A DNA stretch of 5,971 bases from Bacillota bacterium. Lineage in GTDB: Bacteria; Bacillota_E; Symbiobacteriia; JAMDAP01. This document shows positions 1-4,822 of the stretch, one piece after another (position 1 is the stretch's first letter; the number at the start of each line of letters is the position of its first letter). Both the position numbers and the translations under genes were made by a program. The notes under the pieces were generated by a model. That model did not search any database. It saw only the letters and a list, made by a program, of their open reading frames with translations, and was not told where the DNA came from. The DNA lies in contig JAMDAP010000102.1 of assembly GCA_023484675.1 (NCBI GenBank), positions 2,869 through 8,839 on the forward strand, in the 5' to 3' direction.

Positions 1-48
1 TCCCAACCAGCCGTGCTCTGATAGGTAGGCGGCACGGGCTGGTTGGGA
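1..48. repeat. 12-bp perfect inverted repeat inside fliF
   Basis: Bases 1-12 (TCCCAACCAGCC) are the exact reverse complement of bases 37-48, with 24 bases between. The repeat lies in the part of fliF coding for the Pro/Gly/Thr-rich linker of the periplasmic region (TDPNQPVPPTYQSTAGW), so protein sequence constraint there is probably weak. The left arm begins at the window edge and may extend beyond it. Whether the fold has a role in fliF mRNA is unknown. Confidence 0.6.
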
Positions 49-1001
49 TCGGTGCCCACCGCCCCGCCCGGGGCCTGGGTGCCGCTGAAGCTCTTTTCCA
101 CCTGCTGCAGGCTGCGCACCACGCCATCGCCGCTGGCCAGGGGCTGGAAGAGCTGCTTGTCCTGGGTCTTGGTATCGAAGTTGAGATCGGCCACCACCCG
201 CGTGGCCACATTGCCCGGTCCCAGTACCTGCTCCAGCAGGGTCTGTAGACTCTGCTGCAGTTCCAGCTGAAACGCCTTCTGCTGCTGCAACTGAGCAGAA
301 GCCGCCAGGTCCACGCCGCCGCCCTCGCCCAGGTCGGCCGGATTCAGGATGCGCCCGTGCACATCGGTAACCGTAACGTCCTCCGGCTTGAGGGTGTCGA
401 CGCTGTGGGACACCAACTGGATGACACCCCGCACCTGCTTGGGGTCCAACTGCACCCCGGGCTTGAGCTGCAGAAACACCGAGGCCCGTGCCGCCTTCTT
501 GTCGCTCAGGGCAAAGGGGTCTTGCTCCGGCAGGACGATCATCACCCGGGCGTTGTCCACCTCCGGCATCTGCCGAAAGGTGCGCTCCAGTTCGCCCTGC
601 ACGGCGCGGGTATAGCTCACCCGGCGGTCAAAGTCGGTGGCGCCGATGGCTGTTTTATTGAAGATCTCAAATCCGACCCCGCCGCCCTTGGGCAGTCCCT
701 CGGCGGCCATGGCCCAGCGCGCCTGGTAGACCTGCTTGGCCGGCACCAGAATGGCGGAACCATCGGCACTGGGCTTGTAGGGGATCTTCTTGTCGGTGAG
801 CTTCTGGGCAATGGCGGCAGCGTCGTCGGGCGACAGGTTGGTGAACAGAGGCGAGTAGTCGGGCTGGCTGGCGTAGACGAGCACCATCGCCAGCGTGGCC
901 ACCAGGAGCCCGGCCGACACCAACAAGGTGATCTTCTGGCGCAGGTTCAGGTTGACCCACCGTTCCCGCAGGCTCTGCCCCGCCTTGGTCGCTTCCCCCA
1001 A
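1..1001 (-). CDS. fliF: Flagellar MS-ring protein FliF, N-terminal part (runs off the left edge)
   Basis: FliF polymerises in the cytoplasmic membrane into the MS ring, the base on which rod, C ring and export gate assemble. The window holds 333 codons plus two bases; family members are usually 500-570 residues, so the C-terminal third (second membrane helix and FliG-binding tail) lies outside. Visible parts are a short basic cytoplasmic N-terminus (RERWVNLNLRQK), a membrane helix at about residues 23-44, and the YscJ/FliF ring-building domain from about 46 to 220, with typical stretches YSPLFTNLSPDDA, MAAEGLPKGGGVGFEIF and RVMIVLPEQDPF. The start of the next domain (ELQQSLQTLLEQVLGPGNVATRVVADLNFD, split here by description) follows at about 247-276. 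I chose TTG at 999-1001 because GGAGGTGA lies six bases upstream and an in-frame TGA overlaps that site. It is the fourth gene of the flgB-flgC-fliE-fliF unit, 53 bases after fliE. Identity is confident; the non-ATG start is inferred from the SD. Confidence 0.95.
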   Translation of the reverse strand, partial: MGEATKAGQSLRERWVNLNLRQKITLLVSAGLLVATLAMVLVYASQPDYSPLFTNLSPDDAAAIAQKLTDKKIPYKPSADGSAILVPAKQVYQARWAMAAEGLPKGGGVGFEIFNKTAIGATDFDRRVSYTRAVQGELERTFRQMPEVDNARVMIVLPEQDPFALSDKKAARASVFLQLKPGVQLDPKQVRGVIQLVSHSVDTLKPEDVTVTDVHGRILNPADLGEGGGVDLAASAQLQQQKAFQLELQQSLQTLLEQVLGPGNVATRVVADLNFDTKTQDKQLFQPLASGDGVVRSLQQVEKSFSGTQAPGGAVGTDPNQPVPPTYQSTAGW

Positions 1002-1054
1002 CCCGTCTCACCTCCATGGCCGTCGTAGATTCGGAGCTAAGCCTCAAGCCACGG

Positions 1055-1426
1055 CTAGACCGGCATTCGCATGATTTCCTGATAGGCCTCCAGCACCTTG
1101 TTGCGGACCTGAGCCGTCAGATCCAGAGCCAGCGTGGCCTTTTCCGCCGCAATCATGGCGGTGTGCAGGTCCTGGGCCTGGCCGGTGGCCACAAGCAGCG
1201 CCGACCGATCGGACGTGGCCTGCAGCTGCTGCACCTGGTCCAGGGTGTTCTGCAGCACCTCGGCAAAGGACTGGCCGGATGCCGCTCCCGCCTGGCCGGT
1301 GGCATCGGCGGCGCCGGCCACGCCGGCGGCCCCGGCAAGGCCAGCGGCGGCACTTGAGGCCGGGCCGCCAAGGGGCGGAAGTGGGCCGAAACGGGAACCG
1401 CCGGGTATCAGCTTGAGAGGATCCAT
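1055..1426 (-). CDS. fliE: Flagellar hook-basal body protein FliE
   Basis: FliE is a small export substrate that joins the MS ring (FliF) to the proximal rod protein FlgB. The 123 residues fit the family (about 100-120), slightly lengthened by an Ala/Gly-rich N-terminal segment at about residues 15-50. The conserved C-terminal helical part begins near residue 52 (GQSFAEVLQNTLDQV) and continues through AAEKATLALDLTAQVRNKVLEAYQEIMRMPV, which is characteristic FliE sequence. The ATG at 1424-1426 has AGGAGG on its minus-strand upstream side with a spacer of about seven bases, and the protein begins MDPLKLIP. It lies between flgC and fliF on the same strand. The nine-copy hexamer array precedes its SD, so the flgC-fliE spacing is longer than the flgB-flgC spacing and could vary by repeat slippage. 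Confidence 0.93.
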   Translation of the reverse strand: MDPLKLIPGGSRFGPLPPLGGPASSAAAGLAGAAGVAGAADATGQAGAASGQSFAEVLQNTLDQVQQLQATSDRSALLVATGQAQDLHTAMIAAEKATLALDLTAQVRNKVLEAYQEIMRMPV

Positions 1427-1447
1427 GATCTAGCCTCCTGTTCCCGC

Positions 1448-1501
1448 GCCTGGGCCTGGGCCTGGGCCTGGGCCTGGGCCTGGGCCTGGGCCTGGGCCTG
1501 G
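1448..1501. repeat. Nine perfect tandem copies of GCCTGG between flgC and fliE
   Basis: The array is exactly 54 bases of uninterrupted hexamer (CCAGGC on the transcribed strand). It begins six bases after the flgC stop codon and ends near the fliE SD. It is not inside either gene. In the frame following the flgC stop it would read as alternating Gln-Ala. In RNA the unit can pair with itself with four Watson-Crick pairs per six bases (CCAGG against CCAGG with an A·A mismatch), so a hairpin ahead of fliE is possible. Each unit also holds a CCTGG (CCWGG) methylation-type site. Copy-number variation by polymerase slippage is expected for a perfect microsatellite but cannot be shown from one sequence. 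Confidence 0.97.
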
Positions 1502-1506
1502 CGCCT

Positions 1507-1992
1507 TTAGCGGCCGATCTCCAGGGCCTTCAAGGCCATGCTGCGGGTGGCGTTGATGGCGTTGACGTTGGCTTCATAGGCCCGGGTAGCGGTGATCAGG
1601 TCGACCATCTCCGTCACCGGGCTGACGTTCGGCATCTGCACGTAACCGTTGGCATCGGCATCCGGGTTGCCCGGATCATAGCGCGACCGGAAGGGCGTCG
1701 GGTCCTGCCAGACCCCGGCCACCCGCACCCCGTCACCGGCACTCTGGTCGAGGCCGTTGGCGATGGAACCAAATCCGCCGTTCTGCCCCGCCGCTGCCAG
1801 CAGCTGGTCGAAAGAGGGGCCGCGCTCGGCAAAGACGGCGACCTGGCGCCGGTAGGGCTGCCACTTTCCGTCCGGGCCCTGGGTGGCTCGGGTGCTATTG
1901 GCGTTGGCCAGATTGTTGCTGATGATGTCCTGGCGCAGGCGCTCGGCCGTCAGACCGGAAGCGCTGATCTCAAAGGCGCGGAAGAGGCCCAT
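1507..1992 (-). CDS. flgC: Flagellar proximal rod protein FlgC
   Basis: FlgC is a subunit of the proximal rod, exported through the flagellar type III apparatus. The 161 residues are slightly longer than the common 140-150. The N-terminal rod signature is clear at about residues 8-35 (FEISASGLTAERLRQDIISNNLANANSTR). The C-terminal helix that packs in the rod core is at about residues 122-161 (VSPVTEMVDLITATRAYEANVNAINATRSMALKALEIGR). The middle carries a Gly/Gln/Asn-rich insert, which may explain the extra length. The ATG at 1990-1992 lies three bases beyond the flgB stop, and the GGGGAGG SD lies inside the end of flgB, so translation is probably coupled to flgB. The TAA at 1507-1509 is followed six bases later by the hexamer array. 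Confidence 0.95.
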   Translation of the reverse strand: MGLFRAFEISASGLTAERLRQDIISNNLANANSTRATQGPDGKWQPYRRQVAVFAERGPSFDQLLAAAGQNGGFGSIANGLDQSAGDGVRVAGVWQDPTPFRSRYDPGNPDADANGYVQMPNVSPVTEMVDLITATRAYEANVNAINATRSMALKALEIGR

Positions 1993-1995
1993 GCC

Positions 1996-2451
1996 TTACC
2001 GCCTCCCCTCGAAAATCGCGGTCCGCAACCACGCAAAGCGCGTGCTGACCTGGCTGACCAGAGCGTTGTAGACCAGGGAGTTTTCCATCAGGGAGGTGAT
2101 CTCGCGTTCCATGTCGACGTTGTTGCCGTCGTTTCGGGCCGACGTGCCCGTCTCCCGCTCCACCGCCGGACGCACCCCGGCCACCGGATCGGCCGCGGCA
2201 GGACGTGCTGCCGCCACCGGCAAACCAAAGTGCATGGGGTTGGTGGCCACCGGCTGGAGCAGCGGCGCTGGGGCGCTGCCACTGTCCAGCGCGTCCTGCA
2301 ACAGGCTTTCGAATCGCACGTGGGAAGCCTTGAACCCGGGAGTGTTGACGTTGGCCAGGTTGTTGGAGATGACCTGTTGGCGCAGGGACGCGGCGTCCAG
2401 CCCGCGTTCCAGCGCAGTCATGGCGCGGGAATCAAAGATCTGACCGCTCAC
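1996..2451 (-). CDS. flgB: Flagellar proximal rod protein FlgB
   Basis: FlgB is the first proximal rod subunit, contacting FliE and FlgC. The 151 residues are typical to slightly long (about 130-140 usual). The family motif is at residues 14-41 (ERGLDAASLRQQVISNNLANVNTPGFK), and the C-terminal helix at about 110-151 contains DMEREITSLMENSLVYNALVSQVSTRFAWLRTAI. The linker between them (about residues 60-105) is rich in Ala and Pro. I chose GTG at 2449-2451 because AAGGAGG lies eight bases upstream. An in-frame ATG ten codons later (MTALERG) has no comparable SD. It is the first gene of the leftward flagellar unit; no convincing sigma-A, sigma-D or sigma-54 promoter was found upstream, so transcription may start further away or from a weak site. 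Confidence 0.95.
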   Translation of the reverse strand: MSGQIFDSRAMTALERGLDAASLRQQVISNNLANVNTPGFKASHVRFESLLQDALDSGSAPAPLLQPVATNPMHFGLPVAAARPAAADPVAGVRPAVERETGTSARNDGNNVDMEREITSLMENSLVYNALVSQVSTRFAWLRTAIFEGRR

Positions 2452-2559
2452 TGCTCCGGCCTCCTTCGCGGACTTCTGACAAATTTCTCCTCGAAGGATT
2501 TGGTTTCGACGCTATAGGGCAAAATCCTGTCACGTTCCCCCTCATTTTTGCCAGGGCCA

Positions 2560-2579
2560 CTAAGATTTTCTTGTCTTAG
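2560..2579. promoter_or_regulatory. AT-rich 6-bp dyad (CTAAGA-N8-TCTTAG) upstream of flgB
   Basis: CTAAGA at 2560-2565 and TCTTAG at 2574-2579 form a perfect inverted repeat with an eight-base T-rich spacer, about 110 bases before the flgB start. The local composition is clearly more AT-rich than the coding flanks. It could be an operator for a dimeric regulator or simply a weak hairpin; nothing in the sequence decides this. Confidence 0.4.
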
Positions 2580-2637
2580 AAAATACCGTCATGACGCTCT
2601 TTTCCATCACCCCAGCGGATGGTCTGAGTCCTCCAGC

Positions 2638-2656
2638 GCCCTGCGAAAAGCAGGGC
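2638..2656. other. Stem-loop, 7-bp stem with GAAAA loop
   Basis: GCCCTGC at 2638-2644 pairs with GCAGGGC at 2650-2656 around a five-base loop. No T-run follows on either strand, so it is not a canonical terminator. It lies 13 bases from the larger hairpin at 2669-2704, and the pair may act together at the end of the BON unit or in the flgB leader. Confidence 0.5.
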
Positions 2657-2668
2657 CCCAGCGCGACC

Positions 2669-2704
2669 AAAGGCGCGCCGCAAATGCTGTTGCAGCGCGC
2701 CTTT
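2669..2704 (-). terminator. Strong stem-loop, probable terminator of the leftward BON unit
   Basis: AAAGGCGCGC (2669-2678) and GCGCGCCTTT (2695-2704) are exact reverse complements. An inner GCAA/TTGC helix continues the stem to a six-base loop. The position between them (2679/2694) is a G·U pair in a minus-strand transcript but a C·A mismatch in a plus-strand one, so the fold favours leftward RNA. It lies 53 bases beyond the stop of the 58-residue ORF, as expected for a terminator. The T-run is only three bases and belongs to the stem, so termination efficiency is uncertain. Confidence 0.6.
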
Positions 2705-2756
2705 AAGCTTTCTCTTACGGTTATCCAATCAACGGAATGCGGTGACAATGCCTCTC

Positions 2757-2933
2757 TTAATCGTTGTCTTCGCGATGCTGCTGAGTCCTCATGTAGGACG
2801 TCTCAACCTGGCGGCGGTGCATGGTATCTCGCAGGCTATGCTCGTTTTTCTGAGTGTCCACCGGGTCGAGTATTTCCTGCTGTTCCTGGCGCTCCACCTG
2901 CCGCTGGACGCTGGGAGGCAGATTCTCGCTCAC
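2757..2933 (-). CDS. Small Gln/Arg/Glu-rich protein overlapping the BON gene stop (58 aa, unrecognised)
   Basis: I do not recognise a family. The ORF begins with GTG at 2931-2933, which overlaps the TGA of the BON gene in a GTGA arrangement. GGAGG-type SD sequence lies just upstream in the last BON codons, pointing to coupled translation. The product starts MSENLPPSVQRQVERQEQQ and is wholly hydrophilic: about a dozen Gln plus many Arg, Glu and Asp, no Cys, no Trp, and no signal peptide or membrane segment. Residues 9-20 (VQRQVERQEQQE) and 36-56 could be helical. It ends at TAA 2757-2759, and the terminator-like hairpin follows about 50 bases later. The overlapping start, the SD and the clean stop before the hairpin support it being real; the short length is the main reason for doubt. 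A partner or regulator of the BON protein is possible but unproven. Confidence 0.62.
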   Translation of the reverse strand: MSENLPPSVQRQVERQEQQEILDPVDTQKNEHSLRDTMHRRQVETSYMRTQQHREDND

Positions 2934-3595
2934 CCTTCCACCTCCTCCGGCTGGCGCAAGCCCAGTTCGTTCTCCACCGCCCGGACGCCATCCAGCTCGC
3001 TGACGACTTGCTCGGCCCGCGACTTCTGTCCGGCATGGTCCACCCAGCCGCGGAGGGTCACCTGGTTGTCCTCGGCCATGGTGTCAATGTGGGCCGCGTC
3101 CAGACCGGCCTCCGTCAAGGCCTGTTCCACCGCGTTGACCACCGCCACGTCGTTGGGAGCGCCGGCGTCGAGGCGGATGTCCGAGCACACCTCCCGCACG
3201 CCCCGCGTGCCCGAAGCAAGGCGGAAGGCTTCTCTGGCCTGGGCCAGGTTGTCCACCCGACCCAACAGGGTCACGCGGCCTCCCCTCACCTCGGCGCCAA
3301 CCCCCCGCGCCAGGTCGGAGGTCCCCAGCTTCTTCCCCACTTCCTGCCGCAGGTGCTCGTCGCTCACGTTACCGTCCATGGCCACCGTCAGGCCGTTGCT
3401 CACGCCCCTGACACCCGACACGCGACCGGCGATATACTCGGCCTGCTGCCTGTCGGCCAGCACGTCCACAGCGCCCGAAAGCTGCACCACCCCGTCCTGG
3501 CATTCCACGTGCACGTCGAGGCCCGAGGACTGCGTGTGGTTCAAAAGCGCCCGCTTCACTCTTGCCGCAATCTCGCGGTCGTCCAGAACGCCCAC
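2930..3595 (-). CDS. Triple BON-domain protein
   Basis: The protein consists almost entirely of three BON domains at about residues 7-72, 78-143 and 149-214. Each has an alpha helix of the type 'V..AL', a beta strand with the conserved 'V.L.G.V' core (VVQLSGAV, VTLLGRV, VTLRGWV), then a helix and a closing 'V.GV..V.N.L' strand. BON domains are known from OsmY, secretins and mechanosensitive channels and are thought to bind phospholipid or ligands. No signal peptide or membrane helix is seen, so the protein is probably cytoplasmic or bound peripherally to the inner membrane. The start is uncertain: GTG at 3593-3595 sits inside the SD sequence AGGAGGTG, which is unusual. A CTG three codons later would have ideal spacing (six bases), giving 218 residues. 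It lies 52 bases after the holin-like gene on the same strand, and its stop overlaps the 58-residue ORF. Domain identity is secure; function is not. Confidence 0.88.
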   Translation of the reverse strand: MGVLDDREIAARVKRALLNHTQSSGLDVHVECQDGVVQLSGAVDVLADRQQAEYIAGRVSGVRGVSNGLTVAMDGNVSDEHLRQEVGKKLGTSDLARGVGAEVRGGRVTLLGRVDNLAQAREAFRLASGTRGVREVCSDIRLDAGAPNDVAVVNAVEQALTEAGLDAAHIDTMAEDNQVTLRGWVDHAGQKSRAEQVVSELDGVRAVENELGLRQPEEVEG

Positions 3596-3608
3596 CTCCT
3601 CGCGCCGT

Positions 3609-3639
3609 AGTGTGCCCCTTTCGAGGGAGTATGCACACT
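3609..3639 (-). promoter_or_regulatory. Bulged hairpin just upstream of the BON gene SD
   Basis: AGTGTGC (3609-3615) and GCACACT (3633-3639) are exact reverse complements. Inside them CCCT (3616-3619) pairs with AGGG (3624-3627) around a four-base loop, with a five-base bulge on one side. In the leftward transcript the fold ends about 13 bases before the BON GTG and fills most of the gap after the holin-like gene. There is no T-run, so it is not an obvious terminator; it could be a processing site, an mRNA control element or a protein-binding dyad. Confidence 0.5.
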
Positions 3640-3647
3640 CTGGCGTC

Positions 3648-3983
3648 CTAGGGCTGTTTGGGCGCGCCGCCGTTGCCGGACCCGCCGCTATTTTTGGGCG
3701 CGCCGCCGTTGCGGGGTCCGCTCAAGCGGTGGAGGCCGCTGCCGGTGGAGCGTGCCTGGAAGGTGTTTTTGACGCCGGAGAAGATGCCGATAGCCAGACC
3801 CGCCGCCACAATGCCATCTTTGACTGCGACCGCGAGATCGCCGCCAAAGAGGACGGCGTTCAGGGCATTGAACAGAGCCCCCAGCACCACGGCCACCAGA
3901 GGCAGGAACGGCGATGGAACCCATTTCTTGAGGACTTGCACCACGGCCATGACCAGAGCCACCACGTACTGCATATTCAGCAT
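3648..3983 (-). CDS. Small holin-like membrane protein with repeated Gly/Asn/Pro tail
   Basis: The 111-residue product has three hydrophobic stretches at about residues 5-18, 25-47 and 51-70, and a hydrophilic tail from about 75. The size, the KKW after the first helix, and the run DGIVAAGLAIGIFSGVKNT resemble small phage holin-like proteins of Firmicutes; this is a resemblance from memory, not a proven match. I chose ATG at 3981-3983 because AAAGGAG lies nine bases upstream. A longer reading to 4088 would have to run across the perfect terminator at 4070-4097. The tail repeats the heptapeptide GNGGAPK-like unit (RNGGAPK and GNGGAPK, residues 91-97 and 103-109), reflecting a 20-bp DNA duplication. 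No lysin, portal or integrase gene is nearby, so a lysis role is not supported; it may be a domesticated phage gene or a membrane anchor working with the BON protein downstream. Confidence 0.72.
   Translation of the reverse strand: MLNMQYVVALVMAVVQVLKKWVPSPFLPLVAVVLGALFNALNAVLFGGDLAVAVKDGIVAAGLAIGIFSGVKNTFQARSTGSGLHRLSGPRNGGAPKNSGGSGNGGAPKQP
3657..3712. repeat. 20-bp in-frame direct repeat in the tail of the holin-like gene
   Basis: Bases 3657-3676 and 3693-3712 are identical (both centred on GGGCGCGCCGCCGTTGC) and start 36 bases apart, a multiple of three. They encode the two NGGAPK units of the C-terminal tail. Each copy contains the palindrome GGCGCGCC. This is probably a recent internal duplication in a disordered tail. 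Confidence 0.9.
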
Positions 3984-4069
3984 GGCGCACCACTCCTTTC
4001 TACGCACCGCGGCCTCGCGCCACGTTCCCCTGGCCAATGAATACGCCAAGTCGCAGCAGCATAGAAGTA

Positions 4070-4097
4070 AAAACCCCGGTGCCGCCACCGGGGTTTT
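4070..4097 (-). terminator. Rho-independent terminator of the molybdopterin oxidoreductase gene
   Basis: AAAACCCCGGTG (4070-4081) pairs perfectly with CACCGGGGTTTT (4086-4097) around a four-base loop: twelve base pairs. On the minus strand the stem ends in TTTTT, 13 bases beyond the stop codon at 4111. On the plus strand it ends in TTTTAA, so it may work both ways. It insulates the oxidoreductase gene from the holin-like/BON unit. Confidence 0.92.
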
Positions 4098-4110
4098 AAG
4101 GCCTACAGGA

Positions 4111-4686
4111 TCAGGGGCTGGCGCTGAAACGCTGGCTCATCCACGGGTCTCCGCGCATGTGGTAGCCGTTCCGCTCCCAGAAGCCGGGGGCGTCCTCGGC
4201 CGTGAACTCCAGGCCACGGACCCACTTGGCGCTTTTCCAAAAGTAGAGGTGCGGCACCACCAAACGGAGCGGCCAGCCGTGCTCCGGCGTCAGGTCCTGA
4301 CCACTCGCCCGGTACGCAAAGACCACGTCCTCGGCCATCAGGTCCTCCAGGGGAAGGTTGGTGGTAAAATCCTGCTCGGCGCGCACCATGACAAACTTGG
4401 CCTCCGGCCTGGGCCGAATGTGCTTCATCACTTCCCGGAAGGGGATGCCGTCAAAGTCCATGTCCAGGCGCGACCAGCCAGTCACGCAGTGGATGTCGCG
4501 GTGTATGTGGACTTGGGGCAGGGCCATGAACTCTTCATACGTCCAGCGTACCGGCTCTTCCACCAGGCCAAAGACGCGGAAATCCCACTGGCTCAGGTCC
4601 GCCGCCGGCACCGACCCGTGATGCAGCACCGGCCACTTCGGCGTAACGCGCTGCCCCGGCGGAACACGAGGAACGGAGGAAGACAC
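4111..4686 (-). CDS. Sulfite oxidase-like molybdopterin oxidoreductase (YuiH type)
   Basis: This is a stand-alone oxidoreductase molybdopterin-binding domain of the YuiH type, single-domain relatives of sulfite oxidase. The likely molybdenum ligand is the Cys of DIHCVTGWS (residue 67 from the chosen start). Other family landmarks are RVPPGQ and PVLHHGSVP near the N-terminus, NLPLEDLMAEDVVFAY, LTPEHGWPLRLVVPHLYFWKSAKWVRGLEF, and the C-terminal GFWERNGYHMRGDPW. The length of 191 residues matches the family. There is no Tat or Sec signal, unlike periplasmic MsrP, so it is expected in the cytoplasm; its physiological substrate is unknown. I prefer GTG at 4684-4686, which has GAGGTGAT seven bases upstream. 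The alternative GTG at 4696-4698 (195 residues) lies inside that SD. The gene is monocistronic, with its own -10 box upstream and a perfect terminator downstream, and is divergent from sod. No molybdopterin synthesis genes are in the window, so cofactor must come from elsewhere. Confidence 0.92.
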   Translation of the reverse strand: MSSSVPRVPPGQRVTPKWPVLHHGSVPAADLSQWDFRVFGLVEEPVRWTYEEFMALPQVHIHRDIHCVTGWSRLDMDFDGIPFREVMKHIRPRPEAKFVMVRAEQDFTTNLPLEDLMAEDVVFAYRASGQDLTPEHGWPLRLVVPHLYFWKSAKWVRGLEFTAEDAPGFWERNGYHMRGDPWMSQRFSASP

Positions 4687-4721
4687 GACCACGATCACCT
4701 CGCTTGAATCACTTTCTGACT

Positions 4722-4730
4722 ATCATACCA
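4722..4730 (-). promoter_or_regulatory. Extended -10 promoter element for the molybdopterin oxidoreductase gene
   Basis: On the minus strand this reads TGGTATGAT, a TGn-extended -10 box differing from TATAAT at one position. No good -35 lies 16-18 bases upstream, which is common for extended -10 promoters. It would place the transcript start near 4715, leaving a leader of roughly 30 bases that contains the SD. Confidence 0.55.
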
Positions 4731-4784
4731 CAGCACCGTGGGCTGCCCCTGCTGGGTGCCGTTGCCAGATCGGGCCAGACGCTC

Positions 4785-4813
4785 TTGACATCTTTGTAAT
4801 CCTATTATATAAA
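4785..4813 (+). promoter_or_regulatory. Near-consensus sigma-A promoter of sod
   Basis: TTGACA at 4785-4790 is followed by a 17-base spacer and TATAAA at 4808-4813. The surrounding 25 bases are the most AT-rich of the window. Transcription should start near 4820, giving a leader of about 120 bases before the preferred sod start. Confidence 0.85.
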
Positions 4814-4822
4814 AAAGTATAG

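Larger units (their letters stand above)
2452..2756. other. Intergenic region upstream of flgB, no supported gene
   Basis: These 305 bases separate the end of the small ORF at 2757 from flgB. Short ORFs cross it on both strands, but they run straight through strong hairpins and show no recognisable family features. It holds a long stem-loop at 2669-2704, a second at 2638-2656 and an AT-rich dyad at 2560-2579. A CTATAG at 2512-2517 (minus) resembles a -10 box but has no acceptable -35 at 16-18 bases, so I do not call a promoter. Confidence 0.6.

Noticed and set aside
357..1028. Plus-strand 223-codon ORF opposite fliF
   Set aside because: The minus-strand reading is unmistakable FliF; the plus reading shows no family features.
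667..1047. Minus-strand ORF in another frame over the start of fliF
   Set aside because: Its ATG lies near the fliF SD, but the reading is a frameshifted shadow. The FliF frame starts with TTG at 1001.
1448..1501. CRISPR-like repeat
   Set aside because: The unit is six bases with no spacers; it is a simple tandem repeat.
2517..2531. GTGACA ... CTATAG as a flgB promoter
   Set aside because: The two boxes are only about ten bases apart, too close for sigma-A; no other -35 fits.
2591..4040. Two long plus-strand ORFs (2591-3610 and 2742-4040) opposite the BON and holin-like genes
   Set aside because: They are antisense to genes with clear domains, have low-complexity His/Arg/Ser/Pro-rich translations, and lack convincing SD sites. 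High GC leaves long open antisense frames.
3648..4088. Longer 146-residue reading of the holin-like gene
   Set aside because: The extension would start inside the terminator at 4070-4097, and the internal ATG at 3983 has a good SD.
3658..4707. Plus-strand 349-codon ORF opposite the YuiH-type and holin-like genes
   Set aside because: It crosses a perfect terminator and is antisense to a gene with full family motifs.
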